Source: Pedobacter sp. SYP-B3415 (GTDB taxonomy: Bacteria; Bacteroidota; Bacteroidia; Sphingobacteriales; Sphingobacteriaceae). From it: a stretch of DNA of 64,000 bases. Location of the stretch: positions 1 to 64,000 of the forward strand of contig NZ_RXNQ01000011.1 of NCBI RefSeq assembly GCF_004138205.1, given 5' to 3'. The notes beneath the pieces were generated by a model. The model saw only the letters and a list, made by a program, of their open reading frames with translations. It did no database searches and was not told the origin of the DNA. Each line of letters starts with the position of its first letter. Within the stretch, counting starts at the first letter, position 1. This document shows, one piece after another, positions 1 to 7,994 of the stretch. A program made the position numbers and the translations under genes.

Positions 1-204
1 GTTAGGATTATTAAACCAATTGGTATCCAACTCAGGGGCAATAATCAAAGAGACCGTAGTTTCGATATATCACAAAGCTATAAAAAACTTACAGCTCTTT
101 TCGGCATAGACTATGCAGTTCAACGTACAAAAAAACGGAAAGTCGAAACCTTAATTTATCTTCGTCTGTTTTTGCTCATGGTGGATCTGAAAGAATATTA
201 TTAA
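1..204 (+). CDS. C-terminal part of an unknown secreted protein (5' end outside the window)
   Basis: The window opens inside a reading frame whose last 67 codons match residues 114-180 of the intact protein at 3951-4493, with the same stop position. The differences fall mostly in one patch (QRIKKKKVES becomes QRTKKRKVET) plus RPF to RLF and KKYY to KEYY, so the frame was kept during divergence. The start and any signal peptide lie before base 1, so I cannot tell whether this copy is complete. No family is recognised and no function is assigned. Confidence 0.55.
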   Translation, partial: VRIIKPIGIQLRGNNQRDRSFDISQSYKKLTALFGIDYAVQRTKKRKVETLIYLRLFLLMVDLKEYY

Positions 205-245
205 GCCTTTGTAGTCGCTCGGTAATACCTTTCAGGTTAAAAAGT
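1..245 (+). repeat. Direct repeat, copy 1
   Basis: Aligns without gaps to 4290-4534 (constant offset 4289) with roughly ten mismatches. It covers the 3' third of the unknown gene and about 40 bp past its stop, then similarity ends abruptly. The left limit is the window edge, so the true repeat may be longer. Confidence 0.9.
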
Positions 246-397
246 AAACTATTAGGTTTTTCACTATCTGATTGATGTATTATTGAATCAACTAGGGAAT
301 TGTCCAGTAGAAGATACCGTAAATAAGATAACTCAAAACGGAACATTGGCAACAACCCCAGCGTATTTGCCAATTTGAACACTATGTTAAATAGTGA

Positions 398-673
398 CGG
401 GTTATTCTCAATCCTGAATTTCGGCAGAGCTACCTCCCCGAAGATTTCGAAGATCGATATTTCAAGCTTATCGAAAACGTCTATTCTCACCTACGTATGG
501 TGTTGTACGCACAAACGAACCCTCAGAAATCAAACCCCTGTCTCCATGATGATAATCGCGAGCGCAATGTCAACACCGCGACCGATTCGAGGATGTATGG
601 CTATTATTGGCATCTGCAACCGCCTGCAAATGATTGCATTGACCCATTTGAAAATATGACGGTTCATGAGTAG
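398..673 (+). pseudogene. Possible decayed coding fragment
   Basis: An open stretch of 91 codons follows a tandem TAG TGA at 392-397. Before those stops the same frame is open again from 332. The translation has a protein-like composition (for example LPEDFEDRYFKLIENVYSH and GYYWHLQPPANDCIDPFEN) and ends at TAG 671-673. It has no start codon near its beginning. A minus-strand frame at 176-490 (GTG start directly after a stop) competes for part of the same DNA. Read as a remnant of a gene with two stops, family unknown. Confidence 0.3.
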
Positions 674-800
674 GAGATGGTTTATTATACATAGTGAGGC
701 GTTGAAGCTCTATCCAGTATGTTTTTGTCGAGGACTTTGTCTAAATGAACAGTTTGAGAACAGCGCTGATCAAACTCTGTCAAGATAGGGGAGTCTCTTC

Positions 801-1319
801 TTACTCGCAAAGGTCGATTCGAATTATCGGGTATGAAATTATTTGATGATCCAAATAGTCCTTGCCTGAAAACGTTGCCTTCAAATCTTCCCGAAGCTCT
901 TTGTCTATAGTCGCCAAATCTTCGATAGTAACTACTGCAAATTTGTCGCTTACTGAGTAAATAATTGATGCCACACGGCCGTCTTGTTCAAATTTGATGT
1001 TTACTGCTATGATTACCATGGAATGTCCTACATTTTTGATCTTTGACCGGAAGGTTTTAGCAACGATTTCTCTCACCTGTTCCTCACTAAAATGAATATC
1101 TTCTTTTCTAACACGGAAAGCATCTACTTTTGACTTTGGGAATCCCTTGTCGTACTTATCTGGAAATCTTACGCCAAAAAGACCTTTTTTGTCCGGTGAG
1201 CTGCTTTCTGTGATGATTACAGATCTTGTCGAAACGCTAAACGATCCCGGTTTAAGAGGTCGTTGAGCAGCACAGCCTATCGACAAGAACACAAAATATG
1301 TAATAAAAAAAACTCTCAT
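801..1319 (-). CDS. Lipoprotein of unknown function (intact copy of a local family)
   Basis: Encodes 172 residues starting at ATG. The N-terminus is a short lipoprotein signal with lipobox LSIGC (Cys16), so the protein should be lipidated and periplasm- or outer-membrane-attached. The rest is soluble, with a VREIVAKTFRSKI helix and a C-terminal segment ending RIDLCE. I do not recognise a named family. Two broken pieces of related sequence lie on the same strand at 2951-3052 and 7584-7715, corresponding to about bases 1065-1205 of this gene. It is therefore the surviving member of a local expansion. No operon partner is visible; the nearest genes are more than 600 bp away. Confidence 0.7.
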   Translation of the reverse strand: MRVFFITYFVFLSIGCAAQRPLKPGSFSVSTRSVIITESSSPDKKGLFGVRFPDKYDKGFPKSKVDAFRVRKEDIHFSEEQVREIVAKTFRSKIKNVGHSMVIIAVNIKFEQDGRVASIIYSVSDKFAVVTIEDLATIDKELREDLKATFSGKDYLDHQIISYPIIRIDLCE

Positions 1320-2016
1320 TGACAGTTTGGATTCCTATTGTTGAAAAGATTTAAGAGTGCTTTCGTGATAAATGTCTAATTACGATAACGCCGCCTTTTT
1401 TAAGCATACAGCGAGATGCTTGGATTGCTTCTACTTATAAGTCCATGCTATCTCCGCCGGTGACAAGGTGGAACCGAATCAAGCCCAAACGGTGAAACCA
1501 ACGGTTGATAAGATTGAGACCGGATTGAACATAATGGGATGCGTGTCATAGGACAGGATTTTCATTTTATGCAGAGATAGTGGCGGGCGATAAGATCGAA
1601 TTCCAGTTATCGCTTGTGCAATTAATGCTGGTAATATACGGTTGTACTGCTGAAATCACATAAGCAACTTCACTTAAACAGACTTCACATCGACCGTCGC
1701 ATGTTAACGGTCTTTTTATGCATAAGTGCCGTATTTCTAGATGTTGTATAATTCAAATCATGAAATGTATAACGCCAATTCACACCACGAGGCCAAGTGA
1801 GTTCGACATGGTGCGGACCGACTTGTGTTTCACCATTAGAGGTCCAACCGAAGATAGCTATATTTCTCGTCACCTAACCTGTTTGAACCTGATGATAATA
1901 TAAATTAGCGGGGTGCGCAGTCGGCTTGTTGTTCGGGCCAACTTCAATTTATAAAGTGGCGTTTTATGCGAAGTATATACATCGTAAGTGTAATTGAACA
2001 GATAATCTTGGCTAAA
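1320..2016. other. Gene-poor stretch with coding-like debris
   Basis: No convincing intact gene. In the plus direction short frames read AGDKVEPNQ (from 1456) and AGDKIEFQL (from 1583), each soon interrupted by stops. AGDK(V/I) peptides occur in the core of Bacteroidota RHS-repeat proteins as I remember them, so this could be RHS debris; that is a weak inference. ORFs of about 60 codons at 1685-1903 overlap on both strands and look accidental. Confidence 0.3.
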
Positions 2017-2910
2017 TCAATGCCCAGGATTTGGACTATCATCAATTGTTCCTACGCCACCTCCAGTGTCGCCACCACTTCCAAGCCCCTCAAGGGATCC
2101 AAAATCGTCGTCTGTGAAATCCGTTCCTTCTTCACTGAACGAACCCTGGATATGTATTTCTATTTCTGGCTCATCCGGCTCTTCAGCATTTCCGCCGCCA
2201 GATCCGCCGCCGTCACCGGCGTCTTCATCATCGCAGATGGTTGCAAGATATTCAACTTCTGTTATCGTTGTACCATCAGTCCATAGTGTAGTTGTGACAA
2301 GGTAATACTCCGTACACGCGGCGACTTTATTGTCCTGCCCTTTTATCCTACCCTTTTTTATTTTTTTAGCCTTCGCAAGTAATTCCTCATCTTGACTAAT
2401 TTCATCACTTCGCCAAACATGTGCGCGCATTGTCATTTTGGAATCTTTGAAACCGAGTTTGCAAGACAACCTGCCTTTCAGATTAAAGATGCTGTACACC
2501 CCAGAAGCTTCCACAGGTCCGGCATACATTACGTTATGAATGCTAGCCTCATTAATTTTCGCTGACCCCTCGGGGAGATATGTTATTATCGCTGCTGACT
2601 TTGTTTTGTCTTCCGTAGTTTCTACGATGAACAAATACGCCTGAGCCTTTTTATCAGTGATTAGCAAAGAGTTTATTTCGCTACTGATAGGTATTGCAAT
2701 TGTTCGTTCACCATATTTATTCGTTCTGATAGATATTTTGTCGTAAGCAGCATACTTTTCTATTGAACGGACGAGATGTTCTCTAAGAGTATTTCCATGA
2801 GAACTGTCAGAAAGCCAATTCCGAATTTTAGATTCAGTTTGGTTTGCGTCTTTTGGTGACATAGTGTGCTTAGAATTAAGCTTGACACATCCTTGTAAGC
2901 AAAGAAACAC
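2017..2910 (-). CDS. Probable lipoprotein with Gly/Asp/Glu-rich tail; 5' end apparently damaged
   Basis: From the GTG at 2910 the frame gives 297 residues with a Cys at position 8 (LCLQGC). The in-frame codons further upstream read RWWLSLFIVFVFLCLQGC, a textbook lipoprotein signal, but no start codon occurs before the in-frame TGA near 2958. An ATG at 2938 lies in another frame and runs into a stop. So the signal peptide is present while its start seems lost, possibly by a deletion joining this gene to the lipoprotein remnant at 2951. The body ends in an acidic glycine-rich tail (DDEDAGDGGGSGGG, then GSGGDTGGGVG). I know no function for such Sphingobacteriaceae proteins. It is either a weakly expressed GTG gene or a recent pseudogene. 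Confidence 0.55.
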   Translation of the reverse strand: MFLCLQGCVKLNSKHTMSPKDANQTESKIRNWLSDSSHGNTLREHLVRSIEKYAAYDKISIRTNKYGERTIAIPISSEINSLLITDKKAQAYLFIVETTEDKTKSAAIITYLPEGSAKINEASIHNVMYAGPVEASGVYSIFNLKGRLSCKLGFKDSKMTMRAHVWRSDEISQDEELLAKAKKIKKGRIKGQDNKVAACTEYYLVTTTLWTDGTTITEVEYLATICDDEDAGDGGGSGGGNAEEPDEPEIEIHIQGSFSEEGTDFTDDDFGSLEGLGSGGDTGGGVGTIDDSPNPGH

Positions 2911-2950
2911 AAATACTATAAAAAGAGAAAGCCACCATCGGGAATTAGTA

Positions 2951-3052
2951 CCTCACGGAATGCACGTCTTCATTGAGAACCATAAAATCGTTCGCTTTTG
3001 AAGTTGGGTATCTTTGTCTTCACTTATCCGGAAATCTCACGCTGAATAAGCC
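2951..3052 (-). pseudogene. Fragment of the 801-1319 lipoprotein family
   Basis: Aligns with about bases 1085-1195 of the intact gene, same orientation: landmarks are the blocks ending TTCGCTTTTG, then ACTTATCCGGAAATCTCACG and AATAAGCC. The reading frame is broken and both ends of the gene are missing. It resembles the other remnant at 7584-7715 more than the intact gene. Confidence 0.6.
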
Positions 3053-3353
3053 TTGATTTTTCTTGGGGCGACAACAACATATTTAAAAGCCAAAGGATCC
3101 TTTTTGTGATGGGAGCTGGGCGACACGTATGAATTAAAAGTAAGTTATGAATGTTAGAAATGGGTTTTCATGGACAATTTGGAAACAAGAGCTTATTTGA
3201 TTGAATCAGTCCAGTTTACCAAACCGCTATATCCATTTTGTGTGACGATTTGCGAGGCGCCTAAAGTGTGCAGATTTTATGTGATAATAATATTCATTTG
3301 CTCAAATGTTAGAAGTTTTCCACAAGCGTTACTCATTAATCTATATTGTAAAA

Positions 3354-3587
3354 TCAATAATTTATGAGCTTCACTTGTTTCTTTTGATTTGTAACTATTT
3401 TGTAATCAAAGATTGTATTTTTTGTATTGGCAAATAGACCGACAAAACAACACAAACTCATATCAAACAAAATTAAAGTAATCCACTTAGCAGAATAGGT
3501 GTGTTTAATACCCTCGAGGTTGAGCCTAGCTTTACATTTGATAATCTTAGCCAAATTCTTTGACTTATCCCAAAAGAGATCTTGCAT
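3354..3587 (-). CDS. Doubtful small membrane protein
   Basis: A 77-codon frame with one hydrophobic segment (WITLILFDMSLCCFVGLF) and a basic tail. There is no recognised family, no operon context and no clear ribosome-binding or promoter sequence. The flanking stretch 3053-3353 shows nothing I can support. Given the decay all around, this may be a leftover rather than a gene. Confidence 0.2.
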   Translation of the reverse strand: MQDLFWDKSKNLAKIIKCKARLNLEGIKHTYSAKWITLILFDMSLCCFVGLFANTKNTIFDYKIVTNQKKQVKLINY

Positions 3588-3950
3588 GCCTGTCTATTGA
3601 TGATAGAGGATAGTTGCAGCGGGAGGGCCAATGGTTTATGTGATCATGCAAAAACGCTGCTATCTAACAAAGATGCTCGGAGAATTAGCGGAAGGTGGAG
3701 AGTGACCTAAAGGTGTTGATCTTTTTGAAGGGCAATGAAAGGAGTTCACCTTAACCGCGGATAACTATGTACGGGCCCATCGGGGAGCAGTGGCAGAAGA
3801 AGGCCTTTGATGTGTGAAGGTACTTCAAGTATGGAAAATACGCTGGTATCTCAGATTGGTTTGGATGCAAATGGCAATCCTAGATCTAAGTAAGGATCAA
3901 CTTGAATCAATTGTCGGGGAACATATCATTGGAACTAAAGAAATTATGCC
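3588..3950. other. Gene-poor stretch before the intact unknown secreted-protein gene
   Basis: No intact gene. A plus-strand frame from about 3767 reads YGPIGEQWQKKAFDV, a TGA, then RYFKYGKYAGISDWFG, which looks like protein sequence broken by a single stop and may be another decayed coding fragment. Nothing else is identifiable. Confidence 0.25.
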
Positions 3951-4493
3951 ATGTCCATAAGAAAAACAGTAAGATCGTTGGTTATTTTAATTGTTAGTGT
4001 TGTGTCCCTAACATTAGATTCTCGCGTTTTCTCACAAAGTCCTGCAAAATTAGATTCGATTATAGATTCACTCTTGTTAAAGTCTTTAAATCACGGCTTG
4101 AAGAAATTTAAAGATTCAGTGAACATATATTCTTTAGCCCTGGAGATTAACTATAACAATGCTCCTGGGGCCAGAAAGTCTATTACTATCTCTTTTAGCG
4201 ACAAGGAGTTAGGAAAATCGCTTTTTTCAAGTGGACTAGACTCTGTATTGATCACGGCCAGACTGAAGCATGACTTTGCAGAAAGTTCTGTTAGGATTAT
4301 TAAACCAATTGGTATCCAACTCAGGGGCAATAATCAAAGAGACCGTAGTTTCGATATATCACAAAGCTATAAAAAACTTACAGCTCTTTTCGGCATAGAC
4401 TATGCAGTTCAACGTATAAAGAAAAAGAAAGTCGAAAGCTTAATTTATCTTCGTCCATTTTTGCTCATGGTGGATCTGAAAAAATATTATTAA
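3951..4493 (+). CDS. Secreted protein of unknown function (complete copy)
   Basis: Encodes 180 residues from ATG. Residues 1-29 form a Sec-type signal peptide (SIRKTVRSLVILIVSVVSL, cleavage plausible after VFS), so the product is exported. The mature part begins QSPAKLDSIIDSLLLKSLNH and carries a lysine-rich patch (RIKKKKVES) near the C-terminus, ending in tyrosines. I recognise no family. Its last 67 codons are duplicated at 1-204. The gene stands alone on its strand between decayed DNA and the converging Crp-like gene. Confidence 0.65.
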   Translation: MSIRKTVRSLVILIVSVVSLTLDSRVFSQSPAKLDSIIDSLLLKSLNHGLKKFKDSVNIYSLALEINYNNAPGARKSITISFSDKELGKSLFSSGLDSVLITARLKHDFAESSVRIIKPIGIQLRGNNQRDRSFDISQSYKKLTALFGIDYAVQRIKKKKVESLIYLRPFLLMVDLKKYY

Positions 4494-4534
4494 GCCTTTG
4501 TACTCGCTCGGTAATACCTTTCAGGTTAAAAAGT
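4290..4534 (+). repeat. Direct repeat, copy 2
   Basis: Second copy of the 245-bp direct repeat described for 1-245. It covers codon 114 to the stop of the unknown secreted-protein gene and 41 bp beyond. Similarity stops at 4534, after which the two flanks are unrelated. Confidence 0.9.
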
Positions 4535-4689
4535 GTACTAATTTTTTAAAGAATACAGGTTTTTCTCATGCAAGTGACAGGGACCAGATCATTAAATTGA
4601 TAAAAATATCATATAAGGAAAGCGATGTCAATGATGTGGTGCTATGCATTGTCTCCTTCCCTGGATCTCGACATAAGCATTTTCGCCAA

Positions 4690-5289
4690 TCAAGTTTTTG
4701 ATTTGAAGTACTGCCCTCTTATCCGGCTGAGACTTGCAGGGGCTATGCCCAGGTAAGATGCTATCTGATGATTGGAAACACGCCGGTCAATGTCAGGATA
4801 TCGCTCGATAAATTCAACATAACGTTCGGTTGCTGAATTGCAAAGCCAAGAAGCGACCCTCTTGTTATAAGCAATTACGGAATTACGGTACAGTATCTGG
4901 TAATAATCGTTTAATCCCGGAATGTCCTTCTTTAGCATTTCGAGATCATCCCGGGTGATTTGTAAAACTTCAGTGTCTTCCAGGCAATCTATATTGTAAC
5001 TGGTCGGTTTTTCCATATGTAAACTATACAAATCCCCGGCCCACCAGTCCTCCGGGCTGAATTTCATGACATGCTCCAAGCCCTTTCTATCAACCAGATA
5101 AGTACGAAGCATGCCTTTTAAAACGTAAGTTTCATACCGGGCCATATCGCCTTGCTGTAACAGATACTGGTTTTTGCGGTATTTCCGGTATCTGAATGTC
5201 TGCGACAGACTTTGAATATCGGCGTCTGTGAGCACGACACCTCGACATTGTAAATGATTGATGAGTGGATGTAACAAGCCAGTTTCCAT
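4690..5289 (-). CDS. Crp/Fnr-family transcriptional regulator
   Basis: Encodes 199 residues. An N-terminal cyclic-nucleotide-binding-type beta-roll (about residues 25-115, with LLQQGDMARYETYVLKGMLR) is followed by a long helix and a C-terminal helix-turn-helix (about 165-195, NHQIASYLGIAPASLSRIR). There are no clustered cysteines of the Fe-S Fnr type. Proteins of this small Bacteroidota class usually control adjacent genes. This one is divergent from the phzF-like gene, with a 31-bp perfect-arm palindrome between them, so it probably controls itself and phzF. The ligand is unknown. Two related regulators occur at 37842 and 42821. Confidence 0.88.
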   Translation of the reverse strand: METGLLHPLINHLQCRGVVLTDADIQSLSQTFRYRKYRKNQYLLQQGDMARYETYVLKGMLRTYLVDRKGLEHVMKFSPEDWWAGDLYSLHMEKPTSYNIDCLEDTEVLQITRDDLEMLKKDIPGLNDYYQILYRNSVIAYNKRVASWLCNSATERYVEFIERYPDIDRRVSNHQIASYLGIAPASLSRIRGQYFKSKT

Positions 5290-5313
5290 AATAGCATTGC
5301 AAACCTAAAATTA

Positions 5314-5344
5314 ACATAGGTTAATGAATTTTCATAACCTATGT
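5314..5344. promoter_or_regulatory. Palindromic operator candidate between the Crp-like and phzF-like genes
   Basis: Arms ACATAGGTTA (5314-5323) and TAACCTATGT (5335-5344) are perfectly complementary around an 11-nt spacer. The inner bases ATGAA and TTCA extend the symmetry with one base unpaired. It lies 25 bp from the regulator's start and about 38 bp before phzF, where a dimeric Crp-type regulator would be expected to bind. Confidence 0.65.
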
Positions 5345-5349
5345 GTTCG

Positions 5350-5377
5350 TTGACGCAAATGCACCGGTTTATTTTTG
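5350..5377 (+). promoter_or_regulatory. Candidate Bacteroidota promoter for the phzF-like gene
   Basis: TATTTTTG at 5370-5377 fits the TAnnTTTG -7 element. TTG at 5350-5352 can serve as the -33 element with a 17-nt spacer. Transcription would start within a few bases of the ATG at 5382, implying a leaderless or nearly leaderless message. Confidence 0.35.
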
Positions 5378-5381
5378 CGGT

Positions 5382-6239
5382 ATGGAAATAAAAATTGTTA
5401 ATGCCTTTACCAGCAATGGGGCAGGTGGTAATCCCGCCGGAATTGTTTTAAATGCGGACGACCTATCATTGCAACACAAACAACGAATTGCCAGCCAGGC
5501 CGGCGTATCAGAAACTGTATTCATAAGCTCTTCGGAAATTGCAGACTTTAAACTGGACTTCTTTACGCCTTCCAGGCAGATAGCACATTGCGGACATGCA
5601 ACGATAGCAGCTTTTTCATTCCTGCAACAGCTTGGAAAAATTGATGAAAAGGATAAATACACTAAGGAAACAATTGACGGCTGTCGTGACATTCTTCTTG
5701 TTGGAGACAAGGTATTTATGCAGCAAAATGCGCCAAAATTTATCGATTTGGAAGACAGTGATCTCCCTGTTGTTGCCAAATCCTTGCAATTGGTGAATAC
5801 TTTTGAAGAAAGCCGGCCATTGATAGTTGATACAGGCAATTCCTTCTTGATTATCAGGGTTCCTGATGAAAATGTGTTACGTGATTTACGTCCGGATTAC
5901 GAGGTAATCGCTACTATCTCTGAAAAGTATGGCCTTATTGGTTATTACGTTTTCAGCACAGCAGCACCGTCGCATTTTGATGCTACAACGCGCATGTTTG
6001 CCCCGGCCTATGGCATCCTGGAAGAAGCAGCAACTGGTATGGCAGCCGGTCCTCTGGCCTGTTACCTGTTTGCATTCGACAAACCGCAATCTGCCTATCT
6101 AATTGAACAGGGCAAGTTTATGGAAACGCCATCAAAAAGTTTAATCCAAGTTGATCTCCACCTTGAAAACGGCAAAATATCCAAACTTTTCGCCGGTGGA
6201 AATGCAAATTTGGTTGGTGATGTCCAAGTTGATGTTTAA
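5382..6239 (+). CDS. PhzF-family isomerase/epimerase-like protein
   Basis: With the ATG at 5382 the product is 285 residues and begins MEIKIVNAFTSNGAGGNPAG, the usual PhzF start; the GTG 39 bp upstream would add an atypical leader inside the operator region. Family hallmarks are the predicted catalytic glutamate in AGVSETVFI (Glu44), the CGHAT motif and the C-terminal EEAATGMAAGPLACYL segment that closes the second half of the double hot-dog fold. PhzF proteins catalyse isomerisation or epimerisation of small acids. Outside phenazine clusters the substrate is usually unknown, and no phenazine genes are here. Probably controlled by the divergent Crp-like regulator. Confidence 0.85.
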   Translation: MEIKIVNAFTSNGAGGNPAGIVLNADDLSLQHKQRIASQAGVSETVFISSSEIADFKLDFFTPSRQIAHCGHATIAAFSFLQQLGKIDEKDKYTKETIDGCRDILLVGDKVFMQQNAPKFIDLEDSDLPVVAKSLQLVNTFEESRPLIVDTGNSFLIIRVPDENVLRDLRPDYEVIATISEKYGLIGYYVFSTAAPSHFDATTRMFAPAYGILEEAATGMAAGPLACYLFAFDKPQSAYLIEQGKFMETPSKSLIQVDLHLENGKISKLFAGGNANLVGDVQVDV

Positions 6240-6692
6240 GAATTTAAATATGAAAGTTTAAGCAATGCTACCTTATAGATTATATAAACCATTAAAAATC
6301 ATGTAATAAAGAACTCTCAGGTATATCTTAAAAAATTAGTGGGCCGTAACGCCCTTTAAATTATTTAATACAAAATGTATCATAAGTTCATACTGTACTT
6401 AAGTTAATCGCCACCCAAAGGTTTTCTTAATGTACTTTATCTCCATCTTCGGGAATATCGCATTGCCGGGATAGACCATTGGTTTGCAAAACATGTTTCA
6501 ATTTTTTTTGTTTTGGTGCGGCGACTTAATGCATCCAGGTGTACAATATATAGCTTTGCGTTTAGCGCAAGCTTGCGGGTCGCCACAATATTGTTTCCTC
6601 TCAATTTCCAAAAGTAGGGTTGCCGGAGTAGGCGCCACGGATGCTTGCCATGACAAAACTACCAGACGATTACTATCGAATACAAATGCATT
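6240..6692. other. Intergenic stretch without a supported gene
   Basis: AT-rich. A 70-codon frame from 6484 to 6696 overlaps the next gene's start and has no family or motif. Part of it repeats GCTTTGCGTTTAGCGCAAGC, a short imperfect hairpin. No promoter or terminator can be named with confidence. Confidence 0.3.
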
Positions 6693-7208
6693 ATGAAAAT
6701 TTCTAATACGATTTTTCTTACAACTATCCTTTCTATGACAAGTTTACTTGCTTGTTCTCAAACGAAAACTATAAGAAACCTTAAAGCTGCAGACTTCCAA
6801 TCTGGAAAGGCATTTGCAAATACTTCAACATCAAAGACTGTCGGAAAATGGAGTGATGTCAGTAAAAGCGTTGAACTCAATATACAATCTGGCAAGAAAC
6901 GTATAAAAACAGCCGTAATTGATGTATTGTCGGACGCGATAAGAATCACATTTACCAGATTGATAATAGATGGCAAGGATGTAGCCAAGGAAATAGTTGA
7001 GTCAATCGAGTTGCTCTCTATGGGGAATAAAAGTCCGTTTGGCGGAACAATGCTGGATCCGATAACCAAAAACACGATAAATGTAGAGGCCTTGTATTCA
7101 GAAGATGGCAAGTTCACTTTTCGGTTTACTCAACCTATGATTCGACCAGAGGGAGACAACGACCGTGGACAAAAGTTGCCGAGCAAAGTCATTATGGAAA
7201 AACAATAG
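6693..7208 (+). CDS. Lipoprotein of unknown function
   Basis: Encodes 171 residues from ATG. The N-terminus is a lipoprotein signal with lipobox LLAC (Cys21, in TSLLACSQTKT), so the product should be attached to a membrane facing the periplasm or surface. The mature part shows alternating hydrophobic residues typical of a beta-rich domain (SVELNIQSGKKRIKTAVIDV, then DAIRITFTRLIIDG) and ends with a charged tail. I recognise no family. It stands alone, followed after 105 bp by another, truncated lipoprotein frame. Confidence 0.6.
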   Translation: MKISNTIFLTTILSMTSLLACSQTKTIRNLKAADFQSGKAFANTSTSKTVGKWSDVSKSVELNIQSGKKRIKTAVIDVLSDAIRITFTRLIIDGKDVAKEIVESIELLSMGNKSPFGGTMLDPITKNTINVEALYSEDGKFTFRFTQPMIRPEGDNDRGQKLPSKVIMEKQ

Positions 7209-7313
7209 CGCAGTGTGACAATGGTACGGACAAGCGCGAACCCGCCGTTGTTAAAATTTTGACGAAGGTTTGCTATCTTTCTCAGTAATTATTATCCAAG
7301 AAATGACCCTAGC

Positions 7314-7481
7314 ATGTTCTTTAGAAGAATGGTTTTGCTCATGGCGTTTTTGCTGACCTCATGTGTAATGGATCGAAGGTTACCCATTGTAGTTATTTAC
7401 AACAATAGTCAATCCGCACTAGCAATACATGTGCAGCCCGACCCTCATATTCCTAACAGTATCGCTTACCTGATAAATTAG
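7314..7481 (+). CDS. Short, probably truncated lipoprotein
   Basis: A 55-codon ATG frame starting MFFRRMVLLMAFLLTSC: a strong lipoprotein signal with lipobox LLTSC. The mature part (IVVIYNNSQSALAIHV, then QPDPHIP) resembles the start of longer Bacteroidota lipoproteins as I remember them, but stops at TAG 7479-7481. Below 60 codons, it is easily missed. The DNA after it (to about 7580) shows no continuation in any frame, so it is either a genuine mini-lipoprotein or the front piece of a decayed gene. Confidence 0.45.
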   Translation: MFFRRMVLLMAFLLTSCVMDRRLPIVVIYNNSQSALAIHVQPDPHIPNSIAYLIN

Positions 7482-7994
7482 TTGACCCTATACAAGCGTT
7501 TTCTTCAAGTTTGATAGTGATCGATATTATTATTTTCGATTCCATCAACTTTTCCACTTTATCTTAGGGTTTGATTCACAATTGGCCTGACCTGCTCCTC
7601 ACTGAGATGCACATCTTACTTTAGAACAGGGAAAGCGTTCGCTTTTGGACTTGGAAATCCGCTTACGTACTTATCTAAAAATCTCACTTCGAATAAGCCT
7701 CATGACCCTCTGACAAAATATCGGCAATGTTACTTCTTGCTGATGTTAACTTTCATGAAGGTATAGATATATTTGAAAATGGAAAACTGGGTTAATAGGT
7801 GAGGCAACGGATGAAAAGCACCCGAGGACAACAGCCTCGTTGCTTAGTTAATAAAGCAAAATGCCTGCTTGTTGATGGGCCAGGCTACAATGACACCGCA
7901 GGGAGGTTTAGACTGTGAATGTTGCTAATATAAATTGATCTGTTACTGGCACTAATTGAAATAGGGCAGAAAGGAGAGCGATAAAGATGAATAG
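7482..7994. other. Gene-poor stretch
   Basis: Apart from the lipoprotein-family remnant at 7584-7715 I see no supported gene. A minus-strand frame at 7908-8111 lies antisense to the GH97 remnant and is disregarded. Confidence 0.4.
7584..7715 (-). pseudogene. Second fragment of the 801-1319 lipoprotein family
   Basis: Aligns with about bases 1070-1205 of the intact gene on the same strand: shared blocks include CCTGCTCCTCACTGA, GGGAAAGCGTTCGCTTTTGG, TACTTATCTAAAAATCTCAC and AATAAGCC. Ends and frame are lost. It is closer to the fragment at 2951-3052 than to the intact gene, so the two fragments probably share a separate ancestor. Confidence 0.65.

Noticed and set aside
176..490. 104-codon minus-strand ORF at the left edge
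   Set aside because: GTG directly after a stop, overlaps the conserved repeat copy in antisense, and competes with a protein-like plus-strand frame; no family recognised.
5343..5381. GTG start of phzF at 5343
   Set aside because: Would begin inside the palindromic operator and add 13 residues not found at PhzF N-termini; ATG 5382 gives the family start.
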